A stretch of 64,000 nucleotides of DNA from Paraburkholderia tropica. GTDB lineage: Bacteria > Pseudomonadota > Gammaproteobacteria > Burkholderiales > Burkholderiaceae. The DNA is taken from assembly GCF_914484835.1 (NCBI RefSeq), contig NZ_CAJZAR010000079.1:124001-188000 (forward strand), written 5' to 3'. A program made the position numbers and the translations under genes. The notes beneath the pieces were generated by a model that saw only the letters and a program-made list of their open reading frames with translations, did not search any database and was not told the DNA's origin. Shown in pieces: positions 35,167-44,489 of the stretch; position 1 is the first letter of the stretch, and each line of letters starts with the position of its first letter.

Positions 35167-37199
35167 CAGTTGGCCTCCAGTGCTTCTTCAACCTTGCCAC
35201 CGCGCTGCTTGTCAGCAAACGCCTTGACCAGTGCGCGACTACGCGCTTCTTCGTCTGCCCGAACCTTGGCGGCCGGGATGTAATAGCCTTCGTTCTTCTG
35301 GAAGCTATAAGCGATGGCCGTGCCGAGAATACCGACGAAGCCGACGATCATGAGCCACCAGATGTGCCAGATGCCAGCAAAGCCGAGCACCAGGCTGAAG
35401 AAACCGATGAACAGACCTGCGCTCGTGTTCGAGGGCATGTGGATATCGGTGTAATGCGTGTTCGCGACGTCCGGCGTTTCGCGGCCCGTTTCCTTCAGGT
35501 GCTGGAATTCATCGAGTTCCGACACGTTCGGGATAACCGGGAAGTTGTAGACCGGCGGCGGCGACGACATCGACCATTCCAGCGTACGGCCACCCCACGG
35601 ATCGCCCGTCAGGTCGCGGTTTTCCGGCAGGTTGCGGTCGCGGATCGACACGTACAGCTGCATCAGCTGGTGAGCGATACCAATTGCCACGAGCACGGCG
35701 CCAACCCAGGCGATGATCATCCACGGATGCCATGCCGGATTGTCGTAGTGGTTCAGACGACGCGTTGCGCCCATGAAGCCCAGCACGTACAGCGGCGTGA
35801 AGGCAACGTAGAAGCCCACGAGCCAGAACCAGAACGCGCGCTTGCCCAGTTTTTCGTTCAGCTTGAAGCCGAACGCCTTCGGGAACCAGTAGTTGAAGCC
35901 GGCCAGGTAGCCGAACAGCACGCCGCCGATGATCACGTTGTGGAAGTGAGCAATCAGGAACAGCGAGTTGTGCAGCACGAAGTCCGCGCCCGGGATCGCC
36001 ATCATCACGCCGGTCATGCCGCCGATGGTGAAGGTGACCATGAAGCCGAGCGTCCACAGCACCGACGAGTTGAACTCGAGGCGACCGCGGTAGATCGTGA
36101 ACAGCCAGTTGAAGATCTTCACGCCCGTCGGGATCGAGATGATCATCGTGGCGATACCGAAGAACGCGTTGACGTCGGCGCCCGAACCCATCGTGAAGAA
36201 GTGGTGCAGCCAGACAACGAATGCCAGCACCATGATCGCGCAGGTTGCGTACACCATCGCCTTGTAGCCGAACAGCGGCTTCTTGGCGTAGGTCGCCACG
36301 ACTTCCGAGAAGATACCGAACGCCGGCAGGATCAGGATGTACACCTCGGGGTGACCCCATGCCCAGATCAGGTTCAGGTACAGCATGGCGTTGCCGCCGC
36401 CGTCATTCGTGAAGAAGTGCGTACCGATGTAACGGTCCAGACCGAGCAGCGCGAGCGTGACGGTCAGGATCGGGAACGCAGCCATGATCAGCACGTTCGT
36501 GCACAGCGCCGTCCACGTGAACACCGGCATCTTCATCAGCGTCATGCCAGGAGCACGCATCTTGATGATGGTGACGAAGAAGTTCACGCCGGTCAGCAGC
36601 GTGCCGACACCCGAGATCTGCAGCGCCCACAGGTAGTAGTCGACCCCGACGCCTGGACTGTATGCCAGCTCCGAAAGCGGCGGATACGCGAGCCAGCCCG
36701 TCATGGCGAATTCACCGACGACCAGCGAGATCATCAGCAGGATTGCGCCAACGGCGGTCATCCAGAACGACAGCGAGTTCAGGAACGGGAACGCGACGTC
36801 GCGCGCACCGATCTGCAGCGGCACCACGATGTTCATCAGGCCAACCATGAAAGCCATGGCCATGAAGAAGATCATGATCACGCCGTGAGCCGTGAAGATC
36901 TGGTCGTAATGGTGCGGCGGCAGATAGCCCGGCGCGTTGTACGCGAGAGCCAGCTGGGTACGCATCATGATTGCGTCGGCGAAGCCGCGCAGCAGCATGA
37001 TGAGGGCGAGAACGATGTACATCACGCCCAGACGCTTGTGGTCGACGCTCGTCAGCCACTCCGTCCACAGATATTTCCACTTACCGAGGTAAGTGATGCC
37101 ACCGAGCACGAATGCGCCGATGAGTGCCATGCCGATCATCGTGCCGAGAATAATCGGCTCGTGATACGGAATGGCGTCCAGTGTAAGTTTTCCGAACAT
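35166..37199 (-). CDS. cyoB: Cytochrome o ubiquinol oxidase subunit I
   Basis: The 677-residue catalytic subunit of the proton-pumping bo3 quinol oxidase. It carries low-spin heme, heme-copper site and copper ligands in familiar blocks: HGVIMIFFMAMAF, WGHPEVYILILPAFG (His and cross-linked Tyr) and WLHHFFTMGSG with the CuB histidine pair, then HNVIIGG late in the chain. It oxidises ubiquinol and reduces oxygen to water. It follows cyoA by seven bases. Confidence 0.97.
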   Translation of the reverse strand: MFGKLTLDAIPYHEPIILGTMIGMALIGAFVLGGITYLGKWKYLWTEWLTSVDHKRLGVMYIVLALIMLLRGFADAIMMRTQLALAYNAPGYLPPHHYDQIFTAHGVIMIFFMAMAFMVGLMNIVVPLQIGARDVAFPFLNSLSFWMTAVGAILLMISLVVGEFAMTGWLAYPPLSELAYSPGVGVDYYLWALQISGVGTLLTGVNFFVTIIKMRAPGMTLMKMPVFTWTALCTNVLIMAAFPILTVTLALLGLDRYIGTHFFTNDGGGNAMLYLNLIWAWGHPEVYILILPAFGIFSEVVATYAKKPLFGYKAMVYATCAIMVLAFVVWLHHFFTMGSGADVNAFFGIATMIISIPTGVKIFNWLFTIYRGRLEFNSSVLWTLGFMVTFTIGGMTGVMMAIPGADFVLHNSLFLIAHFHNVIIGGVLFGYLAGFNYWFPKAFGFKLNEKLGKRAFWFWLVGFYVAFTPLYVLGFMGATRRLNHYDNPAWHPWMIIAWVGAVLVAIGIAHQLMQLYVSIRDRNLPENRDLTGDPWGGRTLEWSMSSPPPVYNFPVIPNVSELDEFQHLKETGRETPDVANTHYTDIHMPSNTSAGLFIGFFSLVLGFAGIWHIWWLMIVGFVGILGTAIAYSFQKNEGYYIPAAKVRADEEARSRALVKAFADKQRGGKVEEALEAN

Positions 37200-37206
37200 G
37201 CTTGGA

Positions 37207-38094
37207 TTACCCCTTGGTCACGCAGGACGGGTCACTGAAATTCGTGACGTGGCCGTTGTTGTACTTCGCGATGATGTTGTTGAAGAGCTTCGGATCCACC
37301 GTCGAGAAGTACTCAACCGGCGCCTTTTCGCTCGGCTGCGCGACCGTCGCGTACTGGTCCATCGAAAGCTGCGTCGAGGACGCCTTGACCTTCTGAACCC
37401 ACGCGTCGAAGTCTTGCTGGCTCGTGGCGAGCGTGCGGAACTTCATGTCCGAGAAACCCTTGCCGCTGAAGTTCGCCGAAAGGCCGGCGTAATCACCAGC
37501 TTGATCGGCGATCAGGTGCAGACGGGTCTGCATGCCTGCCATCGCGTAGACCTGGGTGCCCAGCTGCGGGATGAAGAACGAGTTCATCACCGAATCTGAC
37601 GTGATGCTGAAGTTCACCGGCGTGCCGACCGGCACTGCCAGCTGGTTCACCGTCGCGATACCCAGATCCGGATAGATGAACAGCCACTTCCAGTCGAGCG
37701 CCACAACTTCGACGTTGATCGGCTTGACGTTCGATTCGAGCGGCTTGTACGGGTCGAGCTCGTGCGTGGTCTTCCACGTGAGCACGGCGAGGAACAGGAT
37801 GATCAGCGAGGGGACCGTCCAGACGACAATTTCAATCGCCGTCGAGTGCGACCATTTCGGTGCGTAGGTGGCGCTGCGGTTGGAAGCGCGGTAGCGGTAC
37901 GCGAACCACAGCGTCAGGATGATCACGGGGACCACCACAATCAGCATGGCCCAGGTGGAGGTCGCGATCAGCGACTTTTCCGCCATGCCCACGCTCCCTT
38001 TGGGGTCGAGGACTTCCAGATTGCAGCCGGAAAGACACATGGCCAATCCGGCGCTGACGGGAAGCAATAACCTTTGAAAGGTTGTTCTTTTCAT
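37207..38094 (-). CDS. cyoA: Cytochrome o ubiquinol oxidase subunit II
   Basis: A 295-residue lipoprotein subunit with signal sequence and lipobox CLSGC (Cys24), two transmembrane helices and a periplasmic cupredoxin domain. As in quinol oxidases, the CuA cysteines and histidines are absent (GLSANFSGKGFSDMKF occupies that place). The start at 38094 gives a clean type II signal; another Met at 38118 would add eight residues and is possible. An ANR/FNR-like box lies about 120-130 bases upstream, which would fit oxygen control of the operon. Confidence 0.94.
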   Translation of the reverse strand: MKRTTFQRLLLPVSAGLAMCLSGCNLEVLDPKGSVGMAEKSLIATSTWAMLIVVVPVIILTLWFAYRYRASNRSATYAPKWSHSTAIEIVVWTVPSLIILFLAVLTWKTTHELDPYKPLESNVKPINVEVVALDWKWLFIYPDLGIATVNQLAVPVGTPVNFSITSDSVMNSFFIPQLGTQVYAMAGMQTRLHLIADQAGDYAGLSANFSGKGFSDMKFRTLATSQQDFDAWVQKVKASSTQLSMDQYATVAQPSEKAPVEYFSTVDPKLFNNIIAKYNNGHVTNFSDPSCVTKG

Positions 38095-38450
38095 CACGTT
38101 TGCCTGAATTTCATTCATTGAATAGTTCCGGGCACTACCCCTGACATCACGCAAAGGAAGCGCGACCGCATCATACAGCCGCTTTGATCAATAACAATCA
38201 ATGAATGTTGAAAATGATCTTTGTCAAAACAAAAGTGAGACACTTTGTCACATGTGTTCGCGAGGTTCGTCGCGCCTCATCAACACACGCACGTCATGCC
38301 CTGCCCTCATTTCAACGCAGACTCGCCGCGGCTTTTTTTCCGAATTGAGAGATTCGGAAACTCTTGAACGCACACGCGCGCCGTGCCGCGAACACTCGCG
38401 GGACGGCGCGCGCTTGCGTCGTCATTCTTTAACTGCAGTGAACGTGCTGC
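38095..38450 (-). other. cyo promoter region
   Basis: The gap between the nuoM stop and cyoA is AT-rich at 38170-38240 and holds the regulatory sites of the cyo operon. TTGATCAA (38183-38190) is a further short palindrome. No gene is seen. Confidence 0.55.
38213..38226. promoter_or_regulatory. ANR/FNR-like box upstream of cyoA
   Basis: ATGAT-CTTT-GTCAA matches eight of ten positions of TTGAT-N4-ATCAA. In many proteobacteria FNR-type regulators repress cyo at low oxygen. Confidence 0.5.
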
Positions 38451-40025
38451 TTACGTCGGCGAACGCTCGGTGAGCGAAACAGCACGAACGTCCGCACCCG
38501 CCGAACCGGCGCGCACGGCATCCGTGCTCGCGTTGGCGGCTTCGTCGGTCGGCTGCTTGGTGCGGCCGGCCTGCGCCACGAGGTTCGCGGCCGACAGCTC
38601 GATCGCGTCGGTCATGGGCTTCGGATAGATGCCCACCGCCAGCACCAGCGCGGCCAGCGAGGCGAAGATCAGCGTTTCGCGGCGGCCGATGTCGGTCAGC
38701 TTCGCGACGCCCTTGTTCGCCACCGCGCCGAAGATCACGCGCTTGTACATCCACAGCGTGTACGCGGCGCTCAGCACGACCGTGGTCGTGGCGATCGCGC
38801 CGATCCAGAAGTTCACGCGGATCGCGCCCACGATGACCATGAACTCGCCCACGAAACCCGAGGTGCCCGGCAGGCCGACGTTGGCCATGCAGAACAGCAT
38901 CATGAAGGTCGCGTAGCGCGGCATCACGTTGACGACGCCGCCGTAAGCCGCGATCGTGCGCGTCTTGGTGCGGTCGAACAGCACGCCGACCGACAGCAGC
39001 AGCGCGCCCGAGACGAAGCCGTACGAAATCATCTGGACGATCGCGCCTTCGGTGCCGATCTGGTTGAAGAGGAACAGGCCGAGCGTGACGAGACCCATGT
39101 GGGCGACCGTCGAGTACGCGAGCAGCTTGGTCATGTCGGTCTGCGCGAGCGCGAGCAGGCTCGAGTACACCACCGCCACCAGCGACATCGTGATGATCAC
39201 GGGCGCGAAGAAGTGCGCGGCGTCCGGCGTGATCGGCAGCGTGAAGCGCAGGAAGCCGTAGCCGCCGAGCTTGAGCATCGCCATCAGCACGGTCGCGCCG
39301 GTGGGCGCTTCGAGGTGGACGTCGGGCAGCCAGGTGTGGAACGGCCACATCGGCACCTTGACCGCGAAGGCCGCGAAGAAGCCGATGAAGACCAGCAGCT
39401 GCGGCACGAAGCCGAGCGCCGTGAGGTTATGCCACGCCGACATGTCGAACGTGTGCGACTGGCTGTACAGGTACAGCATCGACAGCAGCATCAGCAGCGA
39501 GCCGCCGAACGAGAAGAAGAAGAACTTGACCGCGGCGTACGTGCGGCGCGCATGGCCCCACGTGCCGATCAGCAGGTACAGCGGGATCAGCGTGGCTTCG
39601 AAGAACACGAAGAACAGCATGCCGTCCGTCGCTGCGAAGGTGCCGACCATCAGGCCCGAGAGGATCAGGAACGCGCCGAAGTACTGGGCGACGCGCACGG
39701 TGATCGACTCCCACGAGGCGATCACGATCACCAGCGTCGTGAACGCGGTGAGCACGACCAGCCACATCGAAATGCCATCGATCCCCAGACGCCAGGCCAC
39801 GCCGAACTCGGGCAGCCAGTTGCGGAACTCGACGAACTGCATGCCGGCTTGATGGTTGTCGAAGCCGCTGATGAGCGGCAGCGTCAGCAGCAGACCGACG
39901 ATGGAGCCGATCAGCGAAAGCCAGCGCGCGCGCTGCGGATGACGATCCGACCCGAGGCGCAGCACAGCCACGCCGAACAGGATGGGAATCCAGATCGCCA
40001 GACTCAGAAATGGAACGGATTGCAT
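38451..40025 (-). CDS. nuoM: Solitary NuoM-type antiporter-like subunit (NADH-quinone oxidoreductase subunit M)
   Basis: A 524-residue, 14-helix Mrp-antiporter-like proton channel subunit. Key charged residues are visible: Glu in FFEATLIPLYLLIG (helix 5), Lys in FAVKVPMWPFHTWLPDVHLEAPT (helix 7) and a further Lys-bearing MTKLLAYSTVAHMG segment. It is NuoM-like from end to end except for a 40-residue Ala/Thr/Asp-rich C-terminal tail. No other nuo gene is in the window: it lies alone upstream of cyoA on the same strand. It may be a second copy, or a subunit of another complex. Confidence 0.9.
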   Translation of the reverse strand: MQSVPFLSLAIWIPILFGVAVLRLGSDRHPQRARWLSLIGSIVGLLLTLPLISGFDNHQAGMQFVEFRNWLPEFGVAWRLGIDGISMWLVVLTAFTTLVIVIASWESITVRVAQYFGAFLILSGLMVGTFAATDGMLFFVFFEATLIPLYLLIGTWGHARRTYAAVKFFFFSFGGSLLMLLSMLYLYSQSHTFDMSAWHNLTALGFVPQLLVFIGFFAAFAVKVPMWPFHTWLPDVHLEAPTGATVLMAMLKLGGYGFLRFTLPITPDAAHFFAPVIITMSLVAVVYSSLLALAQTDMTKLLAYSTVAHMGLVTLGLFLFNQIGTEGAIVQMISYGFVSGALLLSVGVLFDRTKTRTIAAYGGVVNVMPRYATFMMLFCMANVGLPGTSGFVGEFMVIVGAIRVNFWIGAIATTTVVLSAAYTLWMYKRVIFGAVANKGVAKLTDIGRRETLIFASLAALVLAVGIYPKPMTDAIELSAANLVAQAGRTKQPTDEAANASTDAVRAGSAGADVRAVSLTERSPT

Positions 40026-40519
40026 TTCAACAGGACCTTAAAAATGCGGAGCAAATAGCTTCGTCAGCGCGCCGCCCGGGCGCAAGCAATTTGAAAGATT
40101 GACGCGGGGTGAAAATCGAACCGGGCCGGCTGTAATGTATTTGTCAGCTGAGCGGCGAAATGCAACACACGTTCAAGGGTTAACGAGCGTAAACGGAATA
40201 CGGAACTTTTGCAGCGCAACAATGCGAGCCGGATCGAAGATTGATACAAGTCATTGTTTTTATTCGAGTTTATACTACGAAGAAAAACAACGAAACGGTC
40301 GCTCAAGGCTGTTTTTCACTCCGAAATCACCCGTTTCGACCTCGCAAGGCCCGTCAGGCGCGGCATGCTGTCGCGCAGCGCGGGCTGAATAATACATTAC
40401 TTGTATCTTTCGTTTCAATTACTTAGACGCGCGAGCCCTACCCTTACGCTCGCCGAAAACCGCATCCGGCCCCGTCTTCCGGGCAGTTGTCGGACGCTTG
40501 TCGGACGCTTGCGCAGCGC

Positions 40520-40690
40520 AAAAAAAAAGCCCCGGCCGTATGCGGGCAGGGGCGAAACTCTCACGATGCGCCAGCGACGCTGGAACACGCATGGACCCAC
40601 TGTAGCGGGTTGCGGCCCCCGAATTAAGCGGGCCGCCTGGAAGAGTCCTTTCCGTGCGTGCGCAATCCAGCGAAGCTCGGACGCCATGCG
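40520..40690 (-). ncRNA. Candidate iron-responsive small RNA
   Basis: About 170 bases run leftward from the Fur box to a strong intrinsic terminator with nine T residues. No frame with a convincing start or codon bias fills it. The structure is guanine/cytosine-rich with several possible stems. If a promoter fires leftward at the Fur box, the transcript would behave like RyhB-type RNAs. No start site is proven. Confidence 0.35.
40529..40553 (-). terminator. Strong minus-strand terminator
   Basis: GCCCC/GGGGC stem with an inner GCC/GGC pairing is followed on the minus strand by nine consecutive T residues. No gene ends immediately upstream of it. Confidence 0.85.
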
Positions 40691-40700
40691 CATTAAATAT

Positions 40701-40723
40701 CAAATGAGAATCATTTGCATTTG
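40701..40723. promoter_or_regulatory. Fur box
   Basis: ATGAGAATCATTT resembles the Fur consensus core ATGATAATCATT, and outer arms CAAATG and CATTTG at 40701-40706 and 40718-40723 extend the inverted repeat. It lies 103 bases before the gene at 40826, between it and the small-RNA candidate. Confidence 0.8.
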
Positions 40724-40825
40724 ATAAAAAATTGCCGCATCATGGAGCCCATGCCGGCGAGACCGGCACCGAATGCTGTGAGCGCGGAGCGTCCGCGCCA
40801 CCCTTGACCGTTCGCCGGAGGCCCC

Positions 40826-41305
40826 ATGAACTACACCGCCCCGTTCACGAGAAACGACACCCTGATCGACGATACCTTCGTCCATCATCCCGACACCGCC
40901 GAGCAAACCGTGCTGCGCGCCGTGCGCACCTGGCTGCGTCCGCATTGCGACGCCTACGGCAAGGACGAAAGCTGGCGCGGCGTGCTGGCCGACGCCGGCC
41001 TCGCCGTCGACGGCATCGGCCACTTCGACCTGCTGATGGGCACGCTGTGCCGCGCCTCGTGCCGTCCGCTCGACACGCGCTGCCGCTGCGCCTCGGAGCT
41101 GGCCAAGGACGAAGGCTCGCTGCTCCAGGTGATCGCGCTGCTGCAATCGACGCGCAGCGAAGCCGCCGTGCAGCTGCTCAACGACTGGCTGCCGATGCCG
41201 AGCGTGAGCGGCATGCTCAAGACCGCGCGCTGGTTCGCGATCGCCCTGCTCGACGCGGGCGTGCAACTGAGCGACCGCGCGCGCCGTGTGACTTATATGC
41301 ACTGA
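40826..41305 (+). CDS. Fur-controlled Cys-rich hypothetical protein
   Basis: A 159-residue soluble protein with no signal peptide. It is helical by appearance (LLQVIALLQSTRSEAAVQLLNDWL) and has a central LCRASCRPLDTRCRCASEL stretch (residues about 73-91) with four cysteines in 14 residues, plus HCDAYG earlier: enough ligands for a metal or iron-sulfur site. The Fur box just upstream suggests expression when iron is scarce. The family is not recognised. It stands alone, followed by the MFS gene 199 bases on. Confidence 0.65.
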   Translation: MNYTAPFTRNDTLIDDTFVHHPDTAEQTVLRAVRTWLRPHCDAYGKDESWRGVLADAGLAVDGIGHFDLLMGTLCRASCRPLDTRCRCASELAKDEGSLLQVIALLQSTRSEAAVQLLNDWLPMPSVSGMLKTARWFAIALLDAGVQLSDRARRVTYMH

Positions 41306-41504
41306 CTCGATGCACTGATTCGATGCACTGCCCCGCCGGCGCGCCAGAAGCGCCGGCCCAACGCGCCCGGCCCGGACACCGGCCGCGGGGTATGAGCTCA
41401 TAACGAAAAACGATTTGGGCGCGCGCGCCGCCACCGGTAGCATCTGCGCCTTCGTCCGGCATTGCGCCGCCCGCCGTTTTCGTTGTTCCTCGTAGCCGCT
41501 TCGC

Positions 41505-43010
41505 ATGTCCGCCTCGTCCGCTTCCGCTTCTCCTTCCTCCTCGTCCGCCGGCCGGCCGCTCATCCGCAGCGCCGCCGACGTCTCGCGGCTCGTCAACGCA
41601 GGCGGCGCGCCCGGCAGCAACGCGCGCATCGTCGTCGCGATCGCGCTGGGCGGCGTGTTCCTCGACGCCTATGACCTGGGCGCCCTCGCCTTCGGCCTCA
41701 AGGACGTCGCGCGCGAATTCTCGCTGACGCCCGCCGGCACCGGCTTCGTGGCCTCGGCGATCACCTTCGGCGCGATCGTCGGCGCGTTCCTCGGCGGCTT
41801 CCTGACCGACCGCATCGGCCGCTACCGCGTGTTCATGGCCGACATGTTCTTCTTCGTGATCGCCGCGATCGCCTGCGCGCTCGCGCCCAACGCGTGGGTG
41901 CTGGGCGGCGCGCGCTTCGTGATGGGCCTCGGCGTCGGCATCGACCTGCCCGTGGCGATGGCCTTCCTCGCCGAGTTCTCGCGCCTCGCGGGACGCGGCA
42001 ACAAGGCCGCGCGGGTGGCGATGTGGTGCCCCGTCTGGTACGCGGCGATCAGCGTCTCCTATCTGCTCGTGCTCGCACTGTACTCGACGCTGCCCGCCTC
42101 GCATTCGCATCTGCTGTGGCGCCTGACGCTCGGCTTCGGCGCGGTGCCGGCGCTCGTCATCATCGCGATCCGCAGCCGCTATATCAGCGAGTCGCCCGTG
42201 TGGGCCGCGAACCAGGGCGATCTCGCCGATGCCGCGCGCATCCTCAAGCGCTCCTACGGCATCGACGCCGAAGTCGCGCCCGAAGCGCTGCAGGCCGCCG
42301 CCGCGAAGCCCGCGCGCGTAGCGTCGTTGAAGAATTACGGCGCGCTGATGCGCGGCGTCTACGCGCGACGCACGGCGCTCGCGACGGTGATCGGCGTGGC
42401 CTCTTCGTTCGCGTACAACGCGGTCGCATTCGGCCTGCCCGTGATCATTTCGAGCTTTCTCGCACAGTCGATGCTGACCACCATCCTCGCCTCGCTCGCG
42501 CTCAACCTGGGTTTTGCGTTCGTCGGCGGGATGATCGCGGTGCGCACGGTGCCGCGCTTCGGCGCGTGGAAGATGACGGTCTGGGGCTACACGATCCAGT
42601 TCTGCGCGCTCGTGGGTCTCGCGGTTGTCGGCAAGCCCGCGACGACGCCGGAAGTCGTGAGCGCGGTCGCGCTGCTCGCCGCCTTCCTGTTCGGCCAGGG
42701 CATCGGGCCCGGCTCGCACAGCATGACGTTCGCATCGCTCGGCTATCCGACCTCGCTGCGCGGCGTGGGCGTGGGCCTGAACCAGACGCTGATGCGCGCA
42801 AGCTCGACGGTATCGCTGTTCCTGTTCCCCGTGCTCGCCGCCGCGCTCAGCACGCGCGTGTTCTGGATCATCGCGATCGCGCCGCTCGCCGGACTCGCGG
42901 CGCTGCTCGCGGTGCGTTGGGAACCGTCGGGCTACGACGTCGATGCCGAAGATTTCGCCGATGACGCGGCCAGCACGAACGCGGTTCGCGTGGCGGAAAC
43001 GGTGCAGTAA
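41505..43010 (+). CDS. MFS transporter, sugar/acid symporter type
   Basis: A 501-residue, 12-helix major facilitator. The first loop motif GGFLTDRIGRYRVFMADM and the RFVMGLGVGIDLPVAMAFLAEF segment in helices 4-5 are typical of the metabolite:H+ symporter (sugar and aromatic-acid) groups. The N-terminal 30 residues are a Ser/Ala-rich extension before the first helix. The substrate is not evident, and no catabolic gene is adjacent. A good terminator follows the stop. Confidence 0.85.
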   Translation: MSASSASASPSSSSAGRPLIRSAADVSRLVNAGGAPGSNARIVVAIALGGVFLDAYDLGALAFGLKDVAREFSLTPAGTGFVASAITFGAIVGAFLGGFLTDRIGRYRVFMADMFFFVIAAIACALAPNAWVLGGARFVMGLGVGIDLPVAMAFLAEFSRLAGRGNKAARVAMWCPVWYAAISVSYLLVLALYSTLPASHSHLLWRLTLGFGAVPALVIIAIRSRYISESPVWAANQGDLADAARILKRSYGIDAEVAPEALQAAAAKPARVASLKNYGALMRGVYARRTALATVIGVASSFAYNAVAFGLPVIISSFLAQSMLTTILASLALNLGFAFVGGMIAVRTVPRFGAWKMTVWGYTIQFCALVGLAVVGKPATTPEVVSAVALLAAFLFGQGIGPGSHSMTFASLGYPTSLRGVGVGLNQTLMRASSTVSLFLFPVLAAALSTRVFWIIAIAPLAGLAALLAVRWEPSGYDVDAEDFADDAASTNAVRVAETVQ

Positions 43011-43036
43011 ATCCGCATGAAATAAGGTTTGAAATG

Positions 43037-43055
43037 CGGCGCGTTCATCGCGCCG
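43037..43055 (+). terminator. Terminator after the MFS gene at 43010
   Basis: CGGCGCG/CGCGCCG stem with a TTCAT loop is followed by five T residues, 26 bases past the stop. Confidence 0.85.
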
Positions 43056-43121
43056 TTTTTCATTGGCGGATCATTATTTCGGATGCCTGATCGATCAGGC
43101 AACTTACACCAGCACGCCGAT

Positions 43122-44489
43122 TCAATCGCGACGCGTGCGCGACATCACCCGCTCGCGCAGAAACCGCTGTATCGCGCGCGCCATCTTCGGATATTGTTCG
43201 CCCGGCACCGCGAACAGCACGAGCGCGCACAGCGCAAGCACGCCGCAAAACAGGAACGTGCCGCGATAACCGAAAGCCTGCACGAGCATGCCCGACAGCA
43301 CGCCCGAAAGAATCGAACCGAGCCGCGACGCATTGAAGAACAGCGCCGTCGCGCGCCCCGGCGATTCGGGCATCAGATCCTGCACGTAAGTCATGCCGAG
43401 ACATGAGGTCACGGCGACCACGAAGGCGTTGAGAATCTGCATCGGGATGAGCGCGTTCACGCCAGGCGCCGCCGCCATCGACGCGAAGTAGACCGCGTGC
43501 ACCACCGCGCAGGCCGCGAGCCAGTTCGGCTTGTTGAGCTTCGACGCCTTCGCGCCCAGCGCGAGCATCATCGGAATCTCCATGAACGCGCCAAGACCGA
43601 GCATGATCGAGACGTCGATGCGCGTGCCGTCCAGCCCGTGCACGATGTAGAGCGGCAGCACGATCATCGTCGCGTTGGCCGCGAGACCGATCAGCGTGAG
43701 CGCCACGACGGCGCGCATGATGTCCTTCTGCGTGGCCTCGGGCGTACTCGGATGCACGCGCTGCGTCACGGCGGGCTGCACTTCGGCCTGCGTGAGCGGC
43801 TGGCCCTCGTACGGCGCGATGGCCTCCTCGGCGATTTCCTGCGCCACCTCCTGCGCCGTGGGCCGCGTCATCAGATGCTGGGTGGCGTGCTCGTCGGCGC
43901 GCGGCTCGCGCATGCGCCAGACGATGAAACCGCACGCCGCGAAGCTCGCCGCCGCGAACAGAAAGAGACCGTAGAAGCTCGTGGCCGCCAGCACCAGCGC
44001 GCCCACCGCCGGGCCGAACACCCACGCCGCCGAGAGGATCGTGCGCAGCGTCGCGCTGGCGAAGGTGCGCTCGGCGTCGTCGGCGCAGGGCAGCGCCGCG
44101 CGGCTGAACGAGAACACCAGCGACAGCGCGCATCCGCCCGCGCCGATGAACGCGATGCCGACCACCAGCAGCAAGCGGTAGTCACGCACGATGCATAGAC
44201 AGATATAGCCGAGCGTGGCCGCGCATAACGAGGCGAGCAGCAGCGGACGATGCTTGCCCGTGGCGTCGCTCCAGCGGCCCGCCGCCGTGCTGGCGATCAC
44301 GCCGCTCATGGCGATCGTCGTCATGAACAGGCCAAGCCGCAGGGGTGTCATGCCCGCGCGCTCGACGCCGAACAGCGAGAGATATGGCGCGGTGAACGAC
44401 ATCGCCACGCCGAGCATCAGGGTGGCGCCGGCAAGCGGCAGGAAACCGGGGATATGCAGGAGACCGACAAAGCGCGAGTTCTTGAGCAC
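43122..44489 (-). CDS. SetA/SetB-like MFS sugar efflux transporter
   Basis: A 455-residue 12-helix exporter resembling the Set (sugar efflux) family: TAPYLSLFGVERAGMTPLRLGLFMTT near residues 33-58, GRWSDATGKHRPLLL as loop 2-3, and an acidic, Gln/Glu-rich central loop (residues about 195-245) longer than usual. Set proteins export lactose, glucose analogues or IPTG and may relieve sugar-phosphate stress. It faces the MFS gene at 41505-43010 convergently, and 412 bases separate it from the immunity-like gene. Confidence 0.82.
   Translation of the reverse strand: MLKNSRFVGLLHIPGFLPLAGATLMLGVAMSFTAPYLSLFGVERAGMTPLRLGLFMTTIAMSGVIASTAAGRWSDATGKHRPLLLASLCAATLGYICLCIVRDYRLLLVVGIAFIGAGGCALSLVFSFSRAALPCADDAERTFASATLRTILSAAWVFGPAVGALVLAATSFYGLFLFAAASFAACGFIVWRMREPRADEHATQHLMTRPTAQEVAQEIAEEAIAPYEGQPLTQAEVQPAVTQRVHPSTPEATQKDIMRAVVALTLIGLAANATMIVLPLYIVHGLDGTRIDVSIMLGLGAFMEIPMMLALGAKASKLNKPNWLAACAVVHAVYFASMAAAPGVNALIPMQILNAFVVAVTSCLGMTYVQDLMPESPGRATALFFNASRLGSILSGVLSGMLVQAFGYRGTFLFCGVLALCALVLFAVPGEQYPKMARAIQRFLRERVMSRTRRD

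Larger units (their letters stand above)
40026..40825. other. Eight-hundred-base gap with a Fur-controlled divergent region
   Basis: 40026-40500 is non-coding, partly AT-rich at 40180-40330, with no repeat or terminator that I recognise. The right part holds the terminator at 40529-40553, the RNA candidate and the Fur box at 40701-40723. Confidence 0.6.

Noticed and set aside
35103..37238. A 711-codon frame on the plus strand opposite cyoB
   Set aside because: The product is Arg/Glu/His-rich with no recognisable domain, while cyoB on the other strand has all oxidase motifs.
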